Positions 54,743-63,007 of a stretch of DNA of 64,000 bases are shown in pieces. The translations under genes and the position numbers were made by a program. This stretch comes from Terrimonas ginsenosidimutans (lineage in GTDB: Bacteria > Bacteroidota > Bacteroidia > Chitinophagales > Chitinophagaceae): contig NZ_JAKLTR010000004.1 in NCBI RefSeq assembly GCF_022012415.1, positions 186,001 through 250,000 on the forward strand, written 5' to 3'. Each line of letters starts with the position of its first letter. Positions within the stretch are counted from its first letter, which is position 1. Below the pieces are notes generated by a model that ran no database searches, had not been told where the DNA came from, and was given only the letters and a program-made list of their open reading frames with translations.

Positions 54743-55642
54743 ATGAATCCGGAAACAACGATAAAGAAACAGGAAGGATTCCAGGGACAAAAAGCGATCA
54801 TCCTTCCCCGTTCTGTACTTGCCACACTTATTAAAAACAATGACATTGTCAGCCCGCTTTATATTACCGACATTGGCTATTATCCAAAAGCAAAACATCA
54901 TTTCCGTGAGAGAAAACATGGAGCAGACCAGCATATACTGATCTATTGCATCAAGGGCAATGGACGTGTAACTATTCATAATACATCGCATGAAATAGGC
55001 TCAGGGGAGTTTGTACTGATCCCGGCAAAAACGCCGCATGTATATGAAGCGGATGACCAGGACCCATGGACTATTCACTGGATACACTTCAAAGGATCTG
55101 TCTCCAATTCCATCATTGACACATTTGAAAAACAAACCGATTCATACAAAGGATCCATTCTCGCCAGCGAAAAGATCGTCAACCTGTTTGATGAAATGTA
55201 TCATCAGCTGGAGCGGGGTTACAGTATAGACAATGTTGCTTATACCAATATGTGCTTCTGGCATTTTATGACGTTGTTTCTTTTTAACAATAAATTCAAT
55301 GCATCGGCGGAAAGCCTGGAGAAAGATCCGTCTGATCTTGCGATTGATTATATGAGCAAGCATATTGACAAAGCATTGACACTGGAAGAAGTGGCGCGAC
55401 AGGTTAATTTTTCTACCTCACATTTTTCTTCGTTGTTTAAGAAAAAGACGGGGCATGCGCCGATGGAGTATTTTAATCATTTGAAGATCCAGAAGGCGTG
55501 CCAGTACCTGCTGTTCACGAGCCTCCGGATCAAGGAGGTGGCGCAAGGATTGGGGTTTGAGGATCCGTATTATTTTTCGAGACTGTTCACAAAGGTAATG
55601 GGCGTGTCACCGGCGTTGTACCGGGAGAAGAGATCTCATTAA
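54743..55642 (+). CDS. AraC-family transcriptional regulator (cupin + double HTH)
   Basis: 299 residues from ATG 54743 (MNPETTIKKQEGF). The frame is open far upstream, but that region is the antisense of the DUF5107-TPR gene. The N-terminal cupin sensor (about 35-145) includes RKHGADQHILIYCIKGNGRV and GEFVLIPAKTPHVYEADDQD. The C-terminal DNA-binding part (about 200-298) has two HTH motifs, LTLEEVARQVNFSTSHFSSL and IKEVAQGLGFEDPYYFSRLF, with the closing PALYREKR. The arrangement matches sugar-responsive activators of the AraC type. It is divergent from the second sugar locus and probably activates it in response to a sugar such as galactose or arabinose. Confidence 0.95.
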   Translation: MNPETTIKKQEGFQGQKAIILPRSVLATLIKNNDIVSPLYITDIGYYPKAKHHFRERKHGADQHILIYCIKGNGRVTIHNTSHEIGSGEFVLIPAKTPHVYEADDQDPWTIHWIHFKGSVSNSIIDTFEKQTDSYKGSILASEKIVNLFDEMYHQLERGYSIDNVAYTNMCFWHFMTLFLFNNKFNASAESLEKDPSDLAIDYMSKHIDKALTLEEVARQVNFSTSHFSSLFKKKTGHAPMEYFNHLKIQKACQYLLFTSLRIKEVAQGLGFEDPYYFSRLFTKVMGVSPALYREKRSH

Positions 55643-55670
55643 CACCGTGGCATTCTTTATTCCGACAAGT

Positions 55671-55778
55671 GAGGAACGCGGCGAACGCAACGATACGCGG
55701 CGATACACCATGTCTTTTCCGGCTGTTTTCTCCGCGCCCGCTGCGCATCGCCGCCTCCGCCGCGTTCCTTCTACGCCA
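55671..55778. repeat. Family-A palindromic element
   Basis: Left end GAGGAACGCGGCGAACGC, right end GCCTCCGCCGCGTTCCTTCTACGCCA, centre TTTTCCGGCTGTTTTC as in the copy at 897. The left TGGCGTA cap is missing. It lies between the end of the AraC gene and the metallo-beta-lactamase gene. Confidence 0.85.
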
Positions 55779-55860
55779 ATTAGAAAAACTTACATTTCCA
55801 CCCCTTATACAGATTCATTAATTTCGGTCCCTGACAGTCTGCAAAACACTGTCCCCTTCC

Positions 55861-56751
55861 ATGCCCAATCATTCATGCATCCTCACAAAACTGCAAATAG
55901 TAGTATTCGCCTGTCTTGTCAACTTAACCGTTGCCGCTCAAAAAGTCGTTGAACCCATTTCCGACAACAAAGAATGGACAGCCCCTTACAAACCGTTCCG
56001 CGTTGCCGGAAATATCTATTACGTCGGAACATATGACCTGGCCTGTTATCTTATCACCGGTTCAAAAGGTCATATCCTGATCAACACCGGTCTTGCATCC
56101 TCGGCTGCAACCATTCAATCCAATATAGAAAGTCTCGGTTTTAAAATAAAGGACGTAAAAATCCTGCTGACAAACCAGGTGCATTTCGATCATGTCGGCG
56201 CAATTGCCGCCTTAAAGGAATTAACAGGAGCACAATTAATGATCGACAGCAAAGATGCTGGCGTAATGGCAGATGGCGGGAAAACAGACTATTACTTCGG
56301 TGGCAATACGCCAAGTTTCGCACCTGCGAAACCAGACCGTTTATTACAGGATAAAGATTCTATCGTTCTCGGTGAAAACAAACTGACCATGCTGCATCAT
56401 CCCGGTCATACCAGGGGCTCCTGCAGCTATCTGATCAATGTAAAAGACAATAACAAAACCATTCGCGTACTGATCGCCAATATCCCCTCTATCATTCTCG
56501 ATGATGATAAAAAGTTTTCCGAAGTCGAATCCTATCCTTCCATGGCCAACGACTATGCTTATACACTTGCGGCTATGGAAAAACTGGATTTTGATATCTG
56601 GGTGGCGGCCCATGCCAGCCAGTTCAACATGCATGACAAAAGAAAAGAAGGCGGTACCTATAACCCTGCAGCATTCTCCGACAAAGCCGCTTTCTTGAAA
56701 AGAATACAGAAAATAAAAAAACAATACGAAGAGAAAAAAGCAGCGGAATAA
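55861..56751 (+). CDS. Subclass-B3-like metallo-beta-lactamase with Gln at zinc position 116
   Basis: 296 residues with a signal peptide (cleavage near LTVAAQKVV), so periplasmic. MBL-fold motifs are VGTYDLACYLITGSKGHILI, LLTNQVHFDHVGAI, HHPGHTRGSCSYL and VAAHASQFNMHDKR. The expected HxHxDH zinc motif reads QVHFDH: Q106 takes the place of the first His (standard position 116), H108, D110 and H111 follow, then H183 (196) and H251 (263). A Gln at 116 is known in GOB enzymes of Elizabethkingia, which hydrolyse beta-lactams, so the change does not by itself abolish activity. Another MBL-fold hydrolase activity remains possible. The GH78 gene starts 16 bases after its stop. Confidence 0.88.
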   Translation: MPNHSCILTKLQIVVFACLVNLTVAAQKVVEPISDNKEWTAPYKPFRVAGNIYYVGTYDLACYLITGSKGHILINTGLASSAATIQSNIESLGFKIKDVKILLTNQVHFDHVGAIAALKELTGAQLMIDSKDAGVMADGGKTDYYFGGNTPSFAPAKPDRLLQDKDSIVLGENKLTMLHHPGHTRGSCSYLINVKDNNKTIRVLIANIPSIILDDDKKFSEVESYPSMANDYAYTLAAMEKLDFDIWVAAHASQFNMHDKRKEGGTYNPAAFSDKAAFLKRIQKIKKQYEEKKAAE

Positions 56752-56767
56752 AGATATAAATCCATTC

Positions 56768-59467
56768 ATGAGAAATATTATACCAGCAATTGCTTTCGCC
56801 ATACTTTCGATCTTATTATCAAGCCCCTTCATTCTTGCCCAAACGGGATCGAAAGAATTGCGCTGCGAACATCTCGTCACACCGCTCGGCGTTGATAAAG
56901 ATCAGCCAAGACTTTCCTGGCAGATGAACGACCCGGCACAGGGTGCCACTCAGTCTGCTTACCAGGTGATCATCTCCACTGACACTGCCTTACCAGAATC
57001 CGGCAGTAAAAATCACTGGAACTCCGGTAAGATCAGTTCAACCACCCATCTCATTACTTACAATGGCAAGCGACTGGCACCATTTACGCGCTATCACTGG
57101 AAGGTGAAGATCTGGGATAAGAATGGAAAGCAATTACCATCATCTCCTGTCAGCTGGTTTGAAACAGGCATGATGGACATGGCTAACTGGAAAGGCACCT
57201 GGATCAGCGACGGAGGAAGTATCAATACATTACCTGCACCCTACTTCAGAAAACAATTCACAGCGAAGAAGAAGATCAGCTCAGCACGTGCATATATCGC
57301 CGTTGCGGGCTTATATGAACTTTATATCAATGGACAAAAAACCGGCGATCATCGTCTCGACCCGATGTATACCCGCTTCGACAGAAGAAATATGTATGTG
57401 AGTCATGATATCACCGGATTGCTGAACAACGGAGAAAATGCAGTTGGCGTGATACTCGGCAATGGCTGGTACAATCACCAATCTCTCGCCGTTTGGAATT
57501 TTGAACGCGCTCCATGGCGTCAGCGACCAACATTCTGCATGGATATACGGATCACTTATGAAGACGGAACGACCGAAACTGTTTCTACAGATGGCTCATG
57601 GAAAAGCCATGCAAGCCCCATCATATTTAATAGCATTTATACAGGAGAACATTATGACAGCCGCCTGGAGATCCCGGATTGGAGTACGACACGATACAAC
57701 GATAGCACATGGAGAGGATCAGGGCTTCGCGCTGCGCCCTCCCAACACGTGGTCAGCCAGCTAATGGCGCCCATTAAAAACGTAGATGAAATTAAACCGA
57801 CCTCCTTTACACGCTTTAGTGACACCAGCTACCTGTTTGATCTCGGAAGAAATATCGCCGGAGTGATCAAAATAAAACTCAAAGGAAAAAGTGGCACAAC
57901 TGTCCGCATCATTCATGGAGAGCGCTTATATAAGCAGGGAGCGGCAAGGAAAGTACCTGCACAGCACGTTGACCTTTCCAATATTGATGTATACCATCGT
58001 CCTAAAGACAACAGTGATCCATTTCAAACGGATATCGTGATACTTAACGGATCCGGGGCGGTTGAATTCATGCCTAAGTTCAATTATAAAGGGTTTCAGT
58101 ACGTAGAGATCATCAGCGATAAGCCGGTCAAGATCGAAAAAAATGACCTCGTCGCATACTTCATGCACAGTGATGTATCTGCAACAGGACAAATCAGCTC
58201 TTCGAATACTTTGCTCAATAAGATCTGGGAAGCGACCAACAATTCTTACCTGTCAAATCTTTTCGGATACCCAACAGACTGTCCGCAGCGCGAAAAGAAC
58301 GGCTGGACAGGTGATGGCCATTTTGCAATAGAAAGCGGCCTGTTCAACTTTGACGGCATCAGCGTTTATGAAAAATGGATGGCAGACCATCGCGATGAGC
58401 AACAGCCAAATGGGGTATTACCCGATATCATTCCCACAGGAGGGTGGGGTTATGGTACAGCAAATGGCACCGACTGGACGAGCACGATCGCGATCATTCC
58501 CTGGAATCTGTATCTTTTCTATGGTGATCTGACTCCATTAAAAGACAACTACGAGAATATAAAACGGTATGTAAATTATGTAGAAGGGATCAGCCCTACC
58601 GGTTTTACAACTTTTGGGCGTGGCGATTGGGTGCCGGTGAAATCAACCTCATCACTTGAGCTGACTTCGTCCATTTATTTCTATGTGGACGCAAACATTC
58701 TTGCAAAAACAGCAAAACTGCTTAACAGGAAAGACGATCAGCAGCGATATACAGCGCTTGCTGAAAAGATCAGAAAAGCCATCAATGAAAAATATTTTGA
58801 TAGAGACAAGAAGATCTACGGTAATGGGGTCCAGACAGAGTTGAGTATGGCCTTATACTGGAAGATCGTCCCTGAAGAATTCAGAGCGGCCGTGGCTGAC
58901 AATCTCGCAAAACGCGTAATGCAGGATAATCTCCATCTTGATGTGGGAGTTTTAGGAGCAAAAGCCATTCTGAATGCACTCAGCGAAAATGGAAAGACTG
59001 ATATAGCCTATCAACTGGCGGTGCAGTCGACCTACCCTTCCTGGGGTTGGTGGATCCAGAACGGAGCTACAACATTGTACGAAAACTGGGATATAGATGC
59101 CGCACGTGACATTTCTTTGAATCACATGATGTTTGGAGAGATCGGCGGATGGTTCTATAAAGGCCTCGGAGGCATACACCCCGATGAAGCAGCACCAGGT
59201 TTTAAGCATGTAAAACTGGAACCGGGGTTTCCTACAGGACTTGAGAATTTTTCGGCAAGTTACCGAAGCCCTTATGGAAAGATCATTTCCTCCTGGAAAC
59301 GCACCGCAGGGAATATCGTGTATGAAGTGACGGTCCCCGCAAACTCTTCAGCTTCGGTTCAATTGCCGCCAGTGATAAAGAAAGCGAAGCTGAACGGAAA
59401 GGAGATCGTAGTTGAAAAATCGATTAGGCTGACAGCAGGATCTTATACCCTTACATTTGCTGAATAG
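56768..59467 (+). CDS. GH78 alpha-L-rhamnosidase, exported
   Basis: 899 residues with a signal peptide (IAFAILSILLSSPFILAQ). The N-terminal motif RCEHLVTPLGVDKDQPRLSW and the domain-D/N sandwich LYINGQKTGDHRLDPMYTRF with GNGWYNHQS are family marks. The (alpha/alpha)6 catalytic barrel includes YPTDCPQREKNGWTGDGH near residues 500-518 with the catalytic acid Glu, TFGRGDWVPVKS, and the late WWIQNGATTLYENWD with the second Glu. A C-terminal sandwich ends the protein (APGFKHVKLEPGFPTGLENF). It releases terminal L-rhamnose from plant glycans or glycosides. It probably shares an mRNA with the metallo-beta-lactamase gene. No rhamnose catabolic genes are in the window. Confidence 0.95.
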   Translation: MRNIIPAIAFAILSILLSSPFILAQTGSKELRCEHLVTPLGVDKDQPRLSWQMNDPAQGATQSAYQVIISTDTALPESGSKNHWNSGKISSTTHLITYNGKRLAPFTRYHWKVKIWDKNGKQLPSSPVSWFETGMMDMANWKGTWISDGGSINTLPAPYFRKQFTAKKKISSARAYIAVAGLYELYINGQKTGDHRLDPMYTRFDRRNMYVSHDITGLLNNGENAVGVILGNGWYNHQSLAVWNFERAPWRQRPTFCMDIRITYEDGTTETVSTDGSWKSHASPIIFNSIYTGEHYDSRLEIPDWSTTRYNDSTWRGSGLRAAPSQHVVSQLMAPIKNVDEIKPTSFTRFSDTSYLFDLGRNIAGVIKIKLKGKSGTTVRIIHGERLYKQGAARKVPAQHVDLSNIDVYHRPKDNSDPFQTDIVILNGSGAVEFMPKFNYKGFQYVEIISDKPVKIEKNDLVAYFMHSDVSATGQISSSNTLLNKIWEATNNSYLSNLFGYPTDCPQREKNGWTGDGHFAIESGLFNFDGISVYEKWMADHRDEQQPNGVLPDIIPTGGWGYGTANGTDWTSTIAIIPWNLYLFYGDLTPLKDNYENIKRYVNYVEGISPTGFTTFGRGDWVPVKSTSSLELTSSIYFYVDANILAKTAKLLNRKDDQQRYTALAEKIRKAINEKYFDRDKKIYGNGVQTELSMALYWKIVPEEFRAAVADNLAKRVMQDNLHLDVGVLGAKAILNALSENGKTDIAYQLAVQSTYPSWGWWIQNGATTLYENWDIDAARDISLNHMMFGEIGGWFYKGLGGIHPDEAAPGFKHVKLEPGFPTGLENFSASYRSPYGKIISSWKRTAGNIVYEVTVPANSSASVQLPPVIKKAKLNGKEIVVEKSIRLTAGSYTLTFAE

Positions 59468-59494
59468 TATTATGTTGATGAGGTTTAAAAAAGA

Positions 59495-62245
59495 CTACTT
59501 CGCTACACGAACTCTTTTATAACAGCTATTCAGAAATGCCCTGATCTCCGTACGTAACCTTTTTAATTCTGTAAGATCATCTTTGTGTGTCAGTTTCCAA
59601 TTTGAAAGTTTATTATCTATTGCCATGACCATCGCTATGGGAACAGCCTGCCTGGTTCTTATCTGTTCCTTAGTGAAAACAGTTCTGAGCCGTCCCATTT
59701 CAGTCTGCTCATCTTCAAAAACAAATTTTGCTTTTTCAAACAGCACCCGCATAATAGATGTTACCGTTTCAGGTAGTTTACTGGAATCAAGAGCCTTTGT
59801 AGATTCCTTGAAGATGCGTGTCGCATTGGAATAGGCAAATTGAACTTCTTTAGTCGGCCATTCAGCTGCGTAATAGGTCCGCACCCCTACACCGTACTTT
59901 AAAGGTTGCTGCAACGATTGTTTGGTTTTATGCAGCATATGGTCAAAAGCATGCTTACTGATTTCAGATTGCTCTGTTTTCTCATATTTAACTTTTTCGA
60001 TAAAAGGTTCATAGTTCTTTTTACGGACAGAATTTCCAGGTACGTGTTTCATCATTAAAATAGACAGGATCTCATTCCAGTATAAATCGAATTTGCTCTT
60101 GATATCCTCGGGTATGGTATTCTCTTCCTGAAATTCTTTTATTTCAGTATTCTGACTTCCCTTGCTTCTTGAGGCATCGCTGACAGTCATCAACAGCAGA
60201 TCGATCGCTGCATCAAGCGTGAATACAAAGACTGAAAGCTGTCGTATATCTTCCCAATTACCCCACTCTGTTTCGTTCAGCTCAAATGTCTTCTTTTCAG
60301 CTTTCGTTTCGCCAATTGATATTTCTTTCACCCTGTCGATTTTGAATGATGGCGCTTTTCCTCCATCTTCTCTGCCATCAAGGGTCTGCTCTTTTTGAAA
60401 TTCTGCCGAGATGGTGATAAGCTGGGCTGTATTGGCCTGAGTGGACTTCATGATCTTAAATCCGGTTACAGCATCCCTCCATAATCCCACCACCGTTCCA
60501 CTCCCAGGAATCCTTGCATCTGTATCGGCATTTTCTGGCTTAGACCTGGACGCCATTCCATAGGAGGTGAGAGAGAAGACTGCGGTACCAGGATCGTCTG
60601 CCAGTACACTTGCATAGCGGGCAGACCATCTCTCCGTGAGTTGTGGCCCGTCACTAAGTAAAGCCACTAAAAATGTGGGTCCTACCCCTCTGATGATCTC
60701 TGAAACCGGCTCCAGACGAGCAAGGTCTTCACAGATCAGCGAAGTGATCACCAGCCAGTCATTTGGCGCAAGAAATGTCAACCGCCGCTGAGAAACGGTC
60801 GTATACTCAAACCACCTCCGCTCTGTAGATAACACGCCCTGCAGATCATATTGAATGATCTGCTTCCTGTCAAGCTGCCAGCGATGATGTTTCCGCTGCT
60901 TCACTTCGTACCAGCGTCCTGCAAAATAAGATGCTACCCTAACTTCATTATTTACATAACGTTCTGCTTTATCCATCTGTTTAAGGGGCGCCTGATCGGA
61001 CCCATTTAATCCTATCACGCCTGCAATGATCATGGGCAGCTTAAATGATTCACCAGTGGACTTTACAGCAAGCAGCTTATGGAAGCGGCTCAGCATGTGT
61101 TGATACTCTTCTTCTTTCAACGCACATTCAGGAAAGACTATCATATGAATGGTGGTACCTGTATCATGCAGATCAAAGACAAGTTTGATGATCGCTTCCA
61201 GCATCGCTATTCCTTCTACATTTTTCTTTTCAAAGTTGGGCTGAAAATAACGGACCGAATGATAGCGTTCTTCCATCACCTTGAAATCGTCATTGGAAAC
61301 CTGGTAAGGAAATGGAAAAGCCAGCACATTTAATGTCTTCTCATTTGAATTAAGCCAGGGGATCGTCCGCCAGATCACTTCTACTTCTGTAGCATGATAG
61401 CTGATATGATGGGACATGGAGCGTAGAATAAATCCAACCTGAGGAGTCCTCATTTTTGGCAATACCACGCCATGAAATTTGGAAACAGTACTTAATGAAC
61501 CGGTTGAAATAAGCAGGAGGTTTGCTTTCATCTTTGCAAACGCTCTGATCCCTGTTGCGAACTCGTATTTGTCGAGTGAAGTCGTATAACACTCGCTAAC
61601 CAACCCAAACCCCATACAAGCTTCATCAGCCAGGGCATGTATCCAAACAAGAATAAGGGCTATCTCGCGGCATTTGTAGAATTTCTCTTCGGAAAAATCC
61701 GCGTTCAACTGCAGATCAAGACTATCCCAGGTGTCTGACGATATCAAACGAAGCTCTTCTATATTGACATCTTCCGTATCCAGTTTGTGCCAAAGACGCT
61801 CCAGCAGTTCCAGCTTCGCTATCCAGCCCTTGCAGGATACAGACCTCTTTGTAACGATCTTTTCCTTGATCTCAGCAAGTGAACCACTATGCTCCTGCAT
61901 GGCGGCAAAGCCGGTCACATTAATCCACGCAGATCCTACAGATCTGATATCCTCCTGCCATTTCTCCGACTGCCAGTAGAATTTTTTTGACGAAGACATT
62001 TCTCCCTGACTTCCTTTTTTAAAAGACGCAGTTTCAGCATGAGTATCTTGTACAGCATTCAGCCATTCTTCTTCCAGCTCAACCAGGGCAATCCGATAAC
62101 AGCCAGTTCGCTGTAACAATATAGATGTTACAAGAAACACGTCAGGAGGCCAAAGCAGCCAATCCTGGAATAAACTATCCTCTCTCTTTCCTACAAGGGA
62201 TGAAATGAAATCCCGGACAAATAAAGTGTTTTCTCCCGCACTCAT
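59495..62245 (-). CDS. Large protein with embedded nitrilase (CN-hydrolase)-fold domain, function unknown
   Basis: 916 residues from ATG 62245 (MSAGENTLFVRDF); a TTG at 62296 would add 17. Not recognised as a whole. The middle part (about 305-625) has the nitrilase triad in order and spacing: Glu373 in IHMIVFPECALKEEEY, Lys449/452 in WYEVKQRKHHRW, and Cys505 in WLVITSLICEDLARL, followed by ARYASVLADDPGTAVF as in the nitrilase 'ARA' segment. The N-terminal 300 residues are mostly helical, with DWLLWPPDVFLVTSILLQ, and end in LPKMRTPQVGFILRSMSHHI. The C-terminal 290 are charged and helical. No signal peptide or TM helix. Nitrilase domains occur fused to reverse transcriptases in DRT1-type phage defence, but no RT motif is seen here. 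Convergent with the rhamnosidase gene, 27 bases apart. Confidence 0.75.
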   Translation of the reverse strand: MSAGENTLFVRDFISSLVGKREDSLFQDWLLWPPDVFLVTSILLQRTGCYRIALVELEEEWLNAVQDTHAETASFKKGSQGEMSSSKKFYWQSEKWQEDIRSVGSAWINVTGFAAMQEHSGSLAEIKEKIVTKRSVSCKGWIAKLELLERLWHKLDTEDVNIEELRLISSDTWDSLDLQLNADFSEEKFYKCREIALILVWIHALADEACMGFGLVSECYTTSLDKYEFATGIRAFAKMKANLLLISTGSLSTVSKFHGVVLPKMRTPQVGFILRSMSHHISYHATEVEVIWRTIPWLNSNEKTLNVLAFPFPYQVSNDDFKVMEERYHSVRYFQPNFEKKNVEGIAMLEAIIKLVFDLHDTGTTIHMIVFPECALKEEEYQHMLSRFHKLLAVKSTGESFKLPMIIAGVIGLNGSDQAPLKQMDKAERYVNNEVRVASYFAGRWYEVKQRKHHRWQLDRKQIIQYDLQGVLSTERRWFEYTTVSQRRLTFLAPNDWLVITSLICEDLARLEPVSEIIRGVGPTFLVALLSDGPQLTERWSARYASVLADDPGTAVFSLTSYGMASRSKPENADTDARIPGSGTVVGLWRDAVTGFKIMKSTQANTAQLITISAEFQKEQTLDGREDGGKAPSFKIDRVKEISIGETKAEKKTFELNETEWGNWEDIRQLSVFVFTLDAAIDLLLMTVSDASRSKGSQNTEIKEFQEENTIPEDIKSKFDLYWNEILSILMMKHVPGNSVRKKNYEPFIEKVKYEKTEQSEISKHAFDHMLHKTKQSLQQPLKYGVGVRTYYAAEWPTKEVQFAYSNATRIFKESTKALDSSKLPETVTSIMRVLFEKAKFVFEDEQTEMGRLRTVFTKEQIRTRQAVPIAMVMAIDNKLSNWKLTHKDDLTELKRLRTEIRAFLNSCYKRVRVAK

Positions 62246-62638
62246 AATGACGACCGTTTTATTACCACAATTGAAATAATTCAGTTTCAGGCGCAAATCC
62301 CCGCTTCATAGTTAAACAGGCAGACACAGTAAACTTTTCATTGGGTGAATAGGTCATTCAATCACGTAACGTGACAGTATTGGAAAAGAGATCCAACTAT
62401 CTTTCATCAAAAAGATACGGAAATTAAAAACCTGCACAAAAGGTATTTTATAGTTTTATCAGATCCACGCAAAAGGAGGGTTAATACACTTTTCATCTAG
62501 GGTGATTTCACCCCCAACCCGTAACTTCCCACACAAACAAATTATCCGATCTGATATCACCCATTCTTTCTTAAAGTGATCGGAGTAAGTCCGCTTAAAG
62601 TAGTTGAACTGGTCAATGGTCTTCTCTTCTGTTAACGC
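62246..62638. other. Gene-free stretch before the nitrilase-fold gene
   Basis: About 390 bases with no convincing gene. It contains a perfect small palindrome GGGTGATTTCACCC at 62500-62513 and should hold the promoter of the leftward gene. Nothing else stands out. Confidence 0.5.
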
Positions 62639-62926
62639 CTAAACGCTTCCATTTTTCCGGCTTCTTCGGGGGGGCTTATTCCACACAATCTTTGGCAACA
62701 ACAGCTTAACCATCTGTCCAACATAAGTCTTCGGAAATGCCTCGCTGATCCCAAAACTATCAGGCTCTTTCGGCGGACAAACATACGTCCCAAAGATCAG
62801 ATCCATCAGCGGTGAAATATTCGCATAATTCCATACTAATTTAATTGCCTTGTCCGGAAAAAAGTCCCAACGCTCCGCTGTTAACATCCAGAAAGAACAA
62901 AATCGAAAATATATGATCTGGGAGTA
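62639..62926 (-). pseudogene. Relic resembling a sterol desaturase/fatty acid hydroxylase C-terminus
   Basis: An open frame of under 100 residues with no good start. Its middle, NYANISPLMDLIFGTYVCPP followed by KEPDSFGISEAFPKTYVGQM, resembles the C-terminal end of the sterol desaturase/fatty acid hydroxylase superfamily (pattern NYxNxxPxxDxxFGTY, then FGI and a YxxQ helix). The His-rich clusters and membrane helices that should precede it are absent; upstream in this frame is a stop, and the neighbouring frame (62841-63077) shows no His motif. It therefore looks like the tail of a gene whose front has been deleted. The similarity is by eye only. Confidence 0.45.
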
Positions 62927-63007
62927 GCCTCATCCAGTCATGATTTTTATTAAACAATCTCATCCGGATCATTCGCATGCGCCTAAAAAAACTGCATTCA
63001 ATTCCAC

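Noticed and set aside
59495-62245. Reverse transcriptase-nitrilase (DRT1) defence gene
   Set aside because: No (Y/F)xDD polymerase motif or other RT blocks are visible in the N-terminal 300 residues; only the nitrilase core is supported.
62500-62513. GGGTGATTTCACCC palindrome as a regulator site
   Set aside because: A single 14-bp copy with no matching regulator gene nearby; too short to assign.
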